DNA from: Pseudomonadota bacterium
Lineage (GTDB): Bacteria > Pseudomonadota > Alphaproteobacteria > Rhizobiales > Rhizobiaceae
NCBI GenBank assembly: GCA_003242525.1
Contig: QGUU01000185.1
Coordinates: forward strand, 1-5,658
Direction: 5' to 3'
Length of the DNA: 5,658 nt
Under the pieces are notes generated by a model, which saw only the letters and a program-made list of their open reading frames with translations, had not been told where the DNA came from and did no database searches. The position numbers were made by a program, and so were the translations under genes. This document shows, one piece after another, positions 1-5,658 of the stretch; within the stretch, counting starts at the first letter, position 1, and each line of letters begins with the position of its first letter.

Positions 1-1090
1 CAAACAGCCACCATAAGCCGGCCTGCTCGAGCAGCGTCGCATCCGAGATTTCGCACCCTTCCAGCAGCACCGCTTCTGCGCTCCAGCGGTCCGGAAAGCG
101 CGCCGCACGATAGAGCGTGAGACGGCCACCCGAACTCGCTTCCGGTAGCATCCATGTTTCGCCGCGCCAGTCGAAAAGCTGCGGATAGGAGAGATGGTAA
201 GGCTCCTCGAGGATAGGCTCGGGCGCGAGCGCGGCCTTCTCCCCCGCCAGCCGAACAACCGAAATGACGGCCTTTCCGGTTGCGTGCGGATAGTCTTCAA
301 CGAAGATGAAATCGTCATCGCCGCGGCGATACGGGAACGGATCGGCGTAGAAACGTTCGCCAGTGTCCGGCACCTGCAACCAACCCTTGCCGAGCCGGCC
401 GGTCTCGGCGACGCCTGGCCCGTCAGTATAGCGGAAGCCCACTCTCCAGTGCGCGTGGCGGTAGCGCGCCCGGCGCAAGGCTTCACGACCGAGGCGCGGC
501 AGGGCCTGACCTGCATAGGTCGCCACGAAGCGTGCGAAGGACGGGTTTGCCCGGCGCGCCGACATGGCTCCCATTTCCGTGCCCCGCTCCCCAGCCAGCA
601 CACGCCCGACCGAAGCGAGCACCAGTGTGACCGCGCGCGCCAGAACGTCATCCGTGCCGAGCGCCGTCGATTCAGGCCTGTCGACCATCGGTGCCGCATG
701 GCCGATGAGCCTCGTGCCGTTCAGCACGGCCGTTATGTCCGGCAGTCTGCCGGCCGCGAGCGCCACCGGCACTGCGGCGTCTGAAATGCTGCCATCGAAC
801 AGAAGCGTCAATGTGGGGACATCCGATGCAGCCTCGACCGACCCCGTCAGATCGATACGAAGCTGCGGCGGCCGCCCGCGTGGTGTTTCCTCGATTTGAC
901 CAACCGGCCCTGCCAATCCCAGCCCGCGCCGGCGAAAGAGTTTCCGTTCACATCCGAGCAGCGGCAGGATTGCGGCGGGCCAACGGAACGCGCCGCGCCC
1001 GTGCAGGACCGAAACATCGTAGCCCGCGCCGGACAGACGCTCGACCAGCAACCTATGCCAGGCACGCAACCCTGGCGATGGAACGATCAC
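1..1090 (-). CDS. GINT1 N-terminal-type beta-propeller protein (partial, 3' end beyond left edge)
   Basis: The reverse strand is open without a stop from base 1267 down to base 1. From the chosen start it gives 363 residues plus one extra base, with the C-terminus outside the window. The first 25 residues (IVPSPGLRAWH, then RLLVERLSGAGYDV) look like the opening beta-alpha unit of a Rossmann-like or formyltransferase-like fold. Residues about 78-163 continue that domain. From about residue 235 the protein matches the propeller domain found N-terminally in plant GINT1 and in many bacterial polysaccharide loci: RFYADPFPYRRGDDDFIFVED (246-266), HATGK (269-273), EEPYHLSYP (295-303), WMLPEASSGG (313-322) and ISDATLLEQAGLWWLF (348-363). 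The biochemical role of the bacterial members is unclear to me; carbohydrate or glycolipid binding or transfer is inferred. No in-frame ATG lies near the N-terminus, so the GTG at 1090-1088 was chosen; it lacks a good ribosome binding site. A rare CTG start at 1105-1103, 8 bases after AAGGGAG, is an alternative. The gene is divergent from the GNAT gene. Confidence 0.75.
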   Translation of the reverse strand, partial: MIVPSPGLRAWHRLLVERLSGAGYDVSVLHGRGAFRWPAAILPLLGCERKLFRRRGLGLAGPVGQIEETPRGRPPQLRIDLTGSVEAASDVPTLTLLFDGSISDAAVPVALAAGRLPDITAVLNGTRLIGHAAPMVDRPESTALGTDDVLARAVTLVLASVGRVLAGERGTEMGAMSARRANPSFARFVATYAGQALPRLGREALRRARYRHAHWRVGFRYTDGPGVAETGRLGKGWLQVPDTGERFYADPFPYRRGDDDFIFVEDYPHATGKAVISVVRLAGEKAALAPEPILEEPYHLSYPQLFDWRGETWMLPEASSGGRLTLYRAARFPDRWSAEAVLLEGCEISDATLLEQAGLWWLF

Positions 1091-1151
1091 ATCAATGGCA
1101 GACAGATCTCGATCTCCCTTTTCGACATCCGTAAGCGATTTTGCCCAACAA

Positions 1152-1162
1152 CCGGTTACCGG
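1152..1162. repeat. 11-bp palindrome in the divergent intergenic region
   Basis: CCGGT-T-ACCGG is a perfect 5+1+5 inverted repeat in the 209-base divergent gap. It sits about 30 bases downstream of the candidate -10 box for the minus-strand gene. It could be a small operator. In GC-rich DNA an 11-bp palindrome can also arise by chance, and nothing else here supports regulator binding. Confidence 0.2.
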
Positions 1163-1191
1163 CCGAATGGCGCCATGACTGCGGATCGGGA

Positions 1192-1197
1192 ATATAG
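1192..1197 (-). promoter_or_regulatory. Possible -10 box (CTATAT) for the propeller gene
   Basis: On the minus strand bases 1197-1192 read CTATAT, the -10 consensus reported for rhizobial housekeeping promoters. It lies about 100 bases before the GTG start. The -35 position at 17-base spacing reads TGGTTT, a weak match, so this is only a candidate. Confidence 0.25.
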
Positions 1198-1299
1198 GCC
1201 GCTTCGGCTGCGGTAAACCACGTTCCCAACATCCGTTTGACTTGGGGGAGCGTCCGGCACAGATCAATCAGGGCTGGCGTGCAGCCTTGCCGGATTGCC

Positions 1300-2472
1300 A
1301 TGTTTGAAGTTGCCATTCAAAACTCGTTCGATTTCCAGGCGCAGGAATATGCTGCCCTTTTCGAGGGGTCGGCGGCGACGGTCTTCCAGCACCCCCGGTG
1401 GCTTTCCGCAGTCTATGGCAAGCTTTGTCCAGCGAATGCGGCCGAGCCGCTCATCATCGTCGTCCGTTCCGCGGCAGACGGCAGGCTGGTGATGGTGCTG
1501 CCGCTCGTGCGCCGCCGCTATGCATTCCTGCGCGTGGTGGAGTTCGCGGATCTGTGCGTTTCCGACTATGTGTCGCCGGTGACCGATGCGCAAAGCTTTG
1601 CGGCAATTCTTGCCGACAAGGAGTGCGTGGCGCACATACGCCGGCTGATAAAACCCTATGACATCATCAGGATCGGCAAGCTGGCGGATCAGTCGCTGCC
1701 GCTGGAACGCCTCTTCGGCACGAAACGCGATGGCATGGGCTTCAACGCCTATGCGGCGCCGCTTGACGAAAGCTTCCCGCAATGGCGCGAAAGGCGGCTG
1801 GCGAAATCCTACCGCAAGGAACTGGACAAGAAATCCCGGCAGTTGCATCGCAAGGGTGCCGTACGTTTCGAATGCGCCGGCGACCCGGCCTCCATCCGCG
1901 CCGTTTTCGAAGCGATGAAGACATATCGCGGCCTGCGTTTCGGAGGGCCTGAACAGGGCGGTGACCTGTTGCAGGCGAAGGCTTATTTCGACTTCTATCT
2001 CGGCCTGGCGCTGGAGGGCCGAAACGATTTTACCCGAACCTATGGGCTATGGCTGGACGACCGGCTGATTGCGGGCGTGTTCGGTCTCTCCCACAGGAAT
2101 ACCTCGTTCCTGATCGTCATGGGCGGCTTCGATTTCAAGAATTTCGGAAAGCAGTCCGTCGGCAACCTCATTTACGAACAGGTGGCGAGCGACTGTATCG
2201 AAAGGGGCGAAAAGTTCCTGGACTTCACCATAGGCGACGAGCCCTACAAGCTGACCTTCGGAGCAAGACCGACGCCGATGGCGCGCATCACGCGGACAGG
2301 AAGCGTGCTGGGCTTTGCCGCCAACATGCTGGCGGAAAGCATGCCCGGCGCAAGACGCCTTGCCAGGCGCCTGGCGCACGTGCCGTCGGACAAGCTCCCC
2401 CAATCGCCGGTCCACCCGCCAAAGGCAGGGACATGTGAACCGAACGCGACTGTACCCGAAACCACGGCATAG
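1300..2472 (+). CDS. FemAB/CelD-type (BioF2-like) GNAT acyltransferase
   Basis: The product is 390 residues from the ATG at 1300, a normal length for the CelD/FemAB-like double-GNAT family. The first half carries the usual features: an N-terminal ATVFQHPRWLSAVY stretch (residues 26-39), LVMVLPLVRRRY (63-74) and the DLCVSDYVSP segment (84-93). The BioF2-like acetyltransferase domain spans about residues 165-330. It includes SYRKELDKKSRQL (170-182) and the family hallmark DFTIGDEPYKLTFG (308-321). There is no signal peptide or membrane segment, so it is expected to be cytoplasmic. Known relatives acylate or aminoacylate cell-envelope precursors, for example HfsK of the Caulobacter holdfast; the substrate here is unknown. 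The family-like N-terminus favours 1300, although no Shine-Dalgarno is evident. GTG at 1279, with AGGG five bases upstream, would add seven residues. The gene is divergent from the propeller gene and convergent with the flavoprotein gene. Confidence 0.88.
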   Translation: MFEVAIQNSFDFQAQEYAALFEGSAATVFQHPRWLSAVYGKLCPANAAEPLIIVVRSAADGRLVMVLPLVRRRYAFLRVVEFADLCVSDYVSPVTDAQSFAAILADKECVAHIRRLIKPYDIIRIGKLADQSLPLERLFGTKRDGMGFNAYAAPLDESFPQWRERRLAKSYRKELDKKSRQLHRKGAVRFECAGDPASIRAVFEAMKTYRGLRFGGPEQGGDLLQAKAYFDFYLGLALEGRNDFTRTYGLWLDDRLIAGVFGLSHRNTSFLIVMGGFDFKNFGKQSVGNLIYEQVASDCIERGEKFLDFTIGDEPYKLTFGARPTPMARITRTGSVLGFAANMLAESMPGARRLARRLAHVPSDKLPQSPVHPPKAGTCEPNATVPETTA

Positions 2473-2500
2473 CACAGACCGCCTCCAGAAGGCTGCACGA

Positions 2501-2522
2501 CAAGGTTAAGGGCTGGACCTTG
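2501..2522. terminator. Weak hairpin in the convergent gap (possible terminator)
   Basis: CAAGGT (2501-2506) and ACCTTG (2517-2522) form a 6-bp inverted repeat with a 10-base loop, between the stop of the GNAT gene at 2472 and the stop of the flavoprotein gene at 2532. There is no T-run on either side, so intrinsic termination is doubtful. It is the only stem noticed in this gap. Confidence 0.15.
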
Positions 2523-2531
2523 GGCGAGCCA

Positions 2532-3737
2532 TCATGCGGGCCGGCCGGCCAGTTGGCGCAGTCTGGCCTTTGCGTTGGGCGAAACCGCCTCGATCCGGTC
2601 CAGCGCGCGCCGACGGATGAGCTGAAGCGTGCGGCGGACGCGCCATGCAGGGCTGGTCGCGACGGTCAGCTTGCGGCGGTAATGCGCCAGCTCCAGCGCG
2701 CTCGCATCCGATGCCCGCTTGCGTGGATCGTCATAGTAGGCCGCAATCTTTTCGGTTGCCATGCCGGGTGTCGCCAGCCATCGCGGCGCATGAACCAGGC
2801 AAAGCTGCTCAATGTCGGTCATCAGCCGGCTCACACCGGTTCCGGCGGCAGGACAGGATGTCTGATAGGCGTCACCGACCAGGACTACGCCCGGCTGCCG
2901 GCAGTTACGGGCCACGGAGAGGTCCATGAGCCAGTTCTGCACCCGCCCTACCACCTCGAAATCGCCCAGTATCGGGACCAGGCCCGGGAGAGTGGCAGCC
3001 AGCGTCTGTGTCGGCCTTTCGCGGAGCGCCCTTACCCACGGGTCGCGATGGTCGCGGAAAGTGAAAAGATTGGCTCGCATGCCCCCGGCAGTGGGGAAAA
3101 GGCTCAGATAATCGATGCCGTCCGATACCCGTTCGCCATAATAGGTGACTGCAGGGTGATTGAACCGAGCCGATCCTGCGGGGACCAGATTGAACCCGAA
3201 GGAAAGCGACTGGCGCGGATGGATCGTTTGCCGCTCAATGCCGAGCGAGCGACGCAGAACATCACCCATGCCCGTAGCCAGGACGACCAGCCGTGCGGTT
3301 ATGGTAGCCCCTTCAAGCAGCATGACTTTCTGGCGCGCGGCACTTGTGCGCAAATCAGTTACGCGGCCGACAATGAAATCCACGTTCCCAGGCAGTTGCG
3401 CCCGCATTGCCTCAACGAAAGCGCTGTAGGAAAAACCGAAATGCGGCGCGTGTGTCCGGTCGAGTACACGCCCACGGCGCGCATTGACGATGTCGGTGAA
3501 AGGCGTTGATGCCGTGGCGACCGCTTCGAGGAGGCCGAGTCGCTGAAAGCGCGAGACGAGCTCACCGCCGATCTTTTCGACCCGAAACTCGTCCGGGCAG
3601 TTCGCATTCCGATCGATCAGGGCGACGCTGTAACCGGCCTTGCCCAAAATTATCGCTGCCAGCGTGCCGCTGATCCCCGCGCCGACCACAGCGACGTCAT
3701 AGCACACTCCAACTGTTTCTTCTTTCGCGGCCATCAT
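2532..3737 (-). CDS. FAD-dependent oxidoreductase (group A monooxygenase / GGR-like fold)
   Basis: The product is 401 residues. The N-terminal Rossmann motif is YDVAVVGAGISGTLAA (13-28), with the GxGxxG at 19-24 and an acidic residue (D42) at the end of the second strand to bind the adenosine ribose. FRVEKIGGE (51-59) follows, then the ATG motif VVLATG (151-156) and the second FAD motif GDAYQTSCPAAGTG (288-301). The segment DYLSLFPTAGGMRANLF (209-225) occupies the usual substrate-domain position. This order fits the PHBH-type flavoproteins, which include monooxygenases, flavin halogenases and geranylgeranyl reductases; the reaction cannot be told from sequence. No membrane helix is seen. The first ATG (3737-3735) overlaps the glycosyltransferase TGA as ATGA and a second ATG follows at 3734, with no clear Shine-Dalgarno, so translation is probably coupled. 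The frame stays open for 85 codons further upstream, but that would lie inside the glycosyltransferase and is rejected. A role in modifying the same glycan or its lipid carrier is inferred from the coupling. Confidence 0.88.
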   Translation of the reverse strand: MMAAKEETVGVCYDVAVVGAGISGTLAAIILGKAGYSVALIDRNANCPDEFRVEKIGGELVSRFQRLGLLEAVATASTPFTDIVNARRGRVLDRTHAPHFGFSYSAFVEAMRAQLPGNVDFIVGRVTDLRTSAARQKVMLLEGATITARLVVLATGMGDVLRRSLGIERQTIHPRQSLSFGFNLVPAGSARFNHPAVTYYGERVSDGIDYLSLFPTAGGMRANLFTFRDHRDPWVRALRERPTQTLAATLPGLVPILGDFEVVGRVQNWLMDLSVARNCRQPGVVLVGDAYQTSCPAAGTGVSRLMTDIEQLCLVHAPRWLATPGMATEKIAAYYDDPRKRASDASALELAHYRRKLTVATSPAWRVRRTLQLIRRRALDRIEAVSPNAKARLRQLAGRPA

Positions 3738-4504
3738 TCGGAATATCTGAGAATGACGTACAGGGCGCGCGGGTTGGTCGTCAGGTAGCGCCAGAAGAGG
3801 CGCCTTGGCTCGAGCAGCATGCGCCACAACCATTCGAAGCCGGCCCGCTGCATCCAGCGCGGCGCGCGCCTGTTCTTGCCCGAAAGAAAATTGAAGAGAC
3901 CGCCCGAGGTCTTGATGAGGCCGACATTCGGAAGCCGGTCGGCATAGTCGCGTACGAATTTCTGCTCCAGCGGTACACCCAGGCCCAACCACAATATGTC
4001 AGGGGCGAGCCGGTTTATCTCCACAAGCTTTGCCTCCAACGCGGCGCCGGTCAGGTAGCCGTGGCTGTGGCCGACGACCTCGAGCCGCGGATAGGCGGCG
4101 CGCACGGCAGCGACCGCCCTGTGGTTCTCCGCCTCATCGGCGCCCAACATGTAGAATGTTGTGCCTCGTTCCTGTGCCAGGCGCGCGACATCGTGGAAAA
4201 GGTCGGTTGTGGCCACCCGCTCGGGCAGCGGTCTGCGGCAAAGCAGGCGCGAAGCCAGCACAAGAGGCTGCCCATCGGCGAGAATCTGGTCCGCTGTCGA
4301 GAAAAGCTCCGCAACGGACGCGTCCATATGCGAGCGGGCGATGACCTCGCCGTTTATCGACGTGAAAAAATAAGGGCGCCCACGCCTTGTGGACGCTGCC
4401 TCGATCATCGTCTGCGCGGCTGCCTGCCGGTCCAGCACCGCCACGCTGAAGCCGCCAATGATGACGCTCTCCGCTTCAGGCAGGACATTGCGGGCCAGCA
4501 TCAT
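3734..4504 (-). CDS. WecB/TagA/CpsF-family glycosyltransferase
   Basis: The product is 256 residues, the usual length for this family (GT26). Family landmarks appear in order: FFTSINGEVI (46-55, with the conserved Asn at 51); ILADGQPLV (74-82), whose Asp77 matches the catalytic Asp of TagA; ERVATTDLF (95-103); FYMLGADEAE (117-126); YPRLEVVGHSHGY (138-150); ILWLGLGVPLEQKFV (170-184), with Gln181 in the sugar-nucleotide pocket; and the Arg-rich C-terminal appendage with SGKNRRAPRWMQRAG (208-222) and EPRRLFWRYL (232-241). Known members transfer ManNAc, ManNAcA or another hexose from a UDP-sugar to an undecaprenyl-diphosphate-linked sugar at the inner membrane face. The appendage of TagA is needed for membrane association. 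The donor here cannot be assigned. Two consecutive ATGs start the frame at 4504 and 4501; a G-run (4516-4511) six bases upstream suits the first. It is the first gene of an operon with the flavoprotein gene. Confidence 0.93.
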   Translation of the reverse strand: MMLARNVLPEAESVIIGGFSVAVLDRQAAAQTMIEAASTRRGRPYFFTSINGEVIARSHMDASVAELFSTADQILADGQPLVLASRLLCRRPLPERVATTDLFHDVARLAQERGTTFYMLGADEAENHRAVAAVRAAYPRLEVVGHSHGYLTGAALEAKLVEINRLAPDILWLGLGVPLEQKFVRDYADRLPNVGLIKTSGGLFNFLSGKNRRAPRWMQRAGFEWLWRMLLEPRRLFWRYLTTNPRALYVILRYSE

Positions 4505-4802
4505 AGCGGACCCCCCGCCGGGTAATCGGGAACAAATCGAGTCCCGTTAATAAGGAAGATTTCAAGGAAGAATTTGCGAAGCATATCCGAGATCCGTCTA
4601 GCTCGATTTATCTAAGCAAAACGATCCCGTCTGTTAAGCTTCTTCCTAATCATAGGTTAATCAATCTAATTTTATTAAAATTCTACTGTTTTCCCTGCAA
4701 CCCCATGCATCACAAGGCTTGAAAACCATCTTCATATGAAACGGAATTTCCACAACATTCCCATAATGAAACAAATACTGTTTCATTTTGGGAATGATGC
4801 GA
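4505..4802. other. AT-rich intergenic region upstream of the glycosyltransferase operon
   Basis: This 298-base stretch has no gene that I can support. Bases about 4540-4700 are clearly AT-rich compared with the genes on both sides. They contain a perfect 15-bp palindrome, AATTTTA-T-TAAAATT (4668-4682), and several TTAA steps. The minus-strand leader close to the glycosyltransferase start can form a small stem from TCCCG (4542-4546) and CGGGA (4527-4531). The operon promoter must lie here, but I found no convincing -35/-10 pair. In rhizobia AT-rich promoters of polysaccharide genes are often bound by the zinc-finger regulators MucR or Ros; binding here is inference only. A small RNA cannot be excluded. 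Confidence 0.6.
4756..4796. repeat. 41-bp interrupted inverted repeat after the GMC gene (hairpin or operator)
   Basis: Left arm 4756-4773 and right arm 4779-4796 are 18 bases each and complementary at 17 positions, with one T-T mismatch (4764/4788) and a 5-base loop AATAC. The outer part is CATTCCC / GGGAATG; the inner part is AATGAAACA / TGTTTCATT. It starts six bases beyond the TGA of the minus-strand GMC gene. The position suggests a transcription terminator or mRNA-stabilising hairpin for that gene. However, neither side has a T-run and the stem is AT-rich, so a factor-binding operator is equally possible. Confidence 0.7.
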
Positions 4803-5658
4803 TCAGTGGGCGCGGATTAGCTCGGCCGCCTTTTCGGCGATCATCAGCGTCGGCGAATTGGTGTTGCCGGAGGTGATGACGGGCATGACGGACGCATCGG
4901 CGATGCGCAGGCGATCCACCCCCCGGACGCGCAACTGCGGATCAACGACCGAATCCGGATCGGCGCCCATACGGCAGGTACCCACAGGATGGAAGATCGT
5001 CGTGCCGATCTCTCCGGCAGCGCGGATCAGATCGTCCTCGGTCGTATAATCAGGCCCGGGCTTGAACTCCTGCGGCTTGTAGGGACGCAAGGGCTCCTGG
5101 GCGGCAATCTTTCGCGTCAGGCGAATGGAATCTGCCGCAATGTGACGGTCAGCTTCGGCAGCGAGATAATTTGGCTGGATCGTCGGCTGGCGGCGGAAGT
5201 CGCCTGAGACGGCGTGAACCCAGCCACGGCTCTGCGGCCTCAGATTGCATACGCTCGCGGTAAATGCCGGAAAAGGGTGTACGGCATCGCCGAACTTTTC
5301 CAGGCTCAAGGGCTGGATATGATACTGCAGGTTCGGCGTTTCGAAATCGGGCGAAGAGCGGGTGAAAATGCCAAGCTGGCTCGGCGCCATTGCCATCGGC
5401 CCGGATCTTTTGAGCATGTATTCCAGCCCGATCGCCATCTTGCCAAGCAGGCGGCTTGCCTGCTCGTTCAGCGTGCGAATGCCGGAAACCTTGAAGGCCA
5501 GCCTGAGCTGCAGATGATCCTGCAGGTTCTCGCCGACCTGGCTGCGTTCCACCGCCACGGGGATACCGGCCTTCTGGAGCACGGGGCCGGGTCCAATGCC
5601 CGAGAGTTCCAGAATATGGGGCGAGCCGACCGAACCGGCCGCAAGCACGATCTCGCGC
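4803..5658 (-). CDS. GMC-family FAD oxidoreductase, choline/alcohol dehydrogenase-like (partial, 5' end beyond right edge)
   Basis: The visible 284 residues are the C-terminal half of a protein family usually about 530-560 residues long; the N-terminal FAD-binding GxGxxG lies outside the window. The fragment opens with REIVLAAGSVGSPHILELSG followed by IGP, which contains GMC signature 2. VGENLQDHLQ follows a little later. Near the C-terminus are FHPVGTCRMG, whose His (codon 4991-4989) is the expected catalytic base, and SGNTNSPTLMIAEKAAELI, which holds the second active-site position, an Asn as in choline dehydrogenase-type members. Relatives oxidise alcohols such as choline or aliphatic alcohols to aldehydes, passing electrons to O2 or the respiratory chain. 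The substrate here cannot be read from this half. It is separated by 298 AT-rich bases from the glycosyltransferase operon and is unlikely to be part of it. A GTG at 5648 falls inside the conserved signature and is not the start. Confidence 0.92.
   Translation of the reverse strand, partial: REIVLAAGSVGSPHILELSGIGPGPVLQKAGIPVAVERSQVGENLQDHLQLRLAFKVSGIRTLNEQASRLLGKMAIGLEYMLKRSGPMAMAPSQLGIFTRSSPDFETPNLQYHIQPLSLEKFGDAVHPFPAFTASVCNLRPQSRGWVHAVSGDFRRQPTIQPNYLAAEADRHIAADSIRLTRKIAAQEPLRPYKPQEFKPGPDYTTEDDLIRAAGEIGTTIFHPVGTCRMGADPDSVVDPQLRVRGVDRLRIADASVMPVITSGNTNSPTLMIAEKAAELIRAH

Noticed and set aside
194..1216. Several plus-strand open frames (194-784, 564-899, 811-1134, 896-1216)
   Set aside because: They are antisense to the propeller protein gene, whose frame is continuous and motif-rich; the plus translations show no domain.
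1237..1299. Longer GNAT start at TTG 1237
   Set aside because: The extra 21 residues do not look like the family N-terminus, and the TTG is a weak start. TTGACT at 1237-1242 was also considered as a -35 box, but no good -10 follows.
1264..1848. A 194-codon minus-strand frame
   Set aside because: It is antisense to the GNAT gene and rich in His, Arg and Gln without recognisable motifs.
2520..3509. A 329-codon open frame on the plus strand
   Set aside because: It lies entirely antisense to the FAD oxidoreductase, whose motifs are clear. Its translation is Arg/Gly/Pro-rich with no recognisable domain, typical of an antisense frame in GC-rich DNA.
3738..3992. N-terminal extension of the flavoprotein by 85 codons
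   Set aside because: It would lie wholly within the glycosyltransferase gene. The Rossmann strand begins soon after the ATG at 3737, as expected for a complete flavoprotein.
4061..4525. A 154-codon plus-strand frame
   Set aside because: It is antisense to the glycosyltransferase, which is securely identified, and has no recognisable domain.
1..5658. Search by eye for tRNA, rRNA, CRISPR arrays, insertion-sequence ends and transposase or phage genes
   Set aside because: No matching structure was seen; the only long inverted repeat (4756-4796) has no transposase gene or matching partner in the window.

Overview
The window is GC-rich coding DNA from what looks like an alphaproteobacterium, probably of the Rhizobiales. 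The signs are strong G/C preference at third codon positions, a polysaccharide-type gene set typical of rhizobia and their relatives, and a GMC-family flavin oxidoreductase next door. The genus cannot be fixed from the sequence. Five protein genes are supported, two of them cut by the window edges. I see no tRNA, rRNA, insertion sequence, CRISPR array or phage gene.

Layout. (1) Bases 1-1090, minus strand: the N-terminal part of a protein with a beta-propeller domain like the N-terminal domain of GINT1 (glucosamine inositolphosphorylceramide transferase 1). It runs off the left edge. (2) Bases 1091-1299: a divergent intergenic region with a possible -10 box and a small palindrome. (3) Bases 1300-2472, plus strand: a FemAB/CelD-type (BioF2-like) GNAT acyltransferase. 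(4) Bases 2473-2531: a short convergent gap. (5) Bases 4504 down to 2532, minus strand: a two-gene operon. A WecB/TagA/CpsF-family glycosyltransferase is followed, through an ATGA overlap, by an FAD-dependent oxidoreductase. (6) Bases 4505-4802: an AT-rich gene-free stretch with a 41-bp interrupted inverted repeat at its right end. (7) Bases 4803-5658, minus strand: the C-terminal half of a GMC oxidoreductase that runs off the right edge.

How the genes may work together (inference). The glycosyltransferase, acyltransferase, flavoprotein and propeller protein look like part of a surface-polysaccharide or glycolipid assembly locus. The glycosyltransferase would add a sugar to a lipid-linked intermediate, the acyltransferase would acylate the glycan, and the flavoprotein would oxidise or reduce a sugar or lipid in the same pathway. 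Pairing a WecB/TagA/CpsF enzyme with a FemAB-like GNAT recalls HfsJ and HfsK of the Caulobacter holdfast, but orthology is not shown. The GMC oxidoreductase is set apart by the AT-rich gap and is probably an unrelated alcohol or choline-type dehydrogenase. Nothing here proves a new system. The most unusual points are the coupled glycosyltransferase-flavoprotein pair, the propeller protein beside a GNAT, and the large inverted repeat after the GMC gene.
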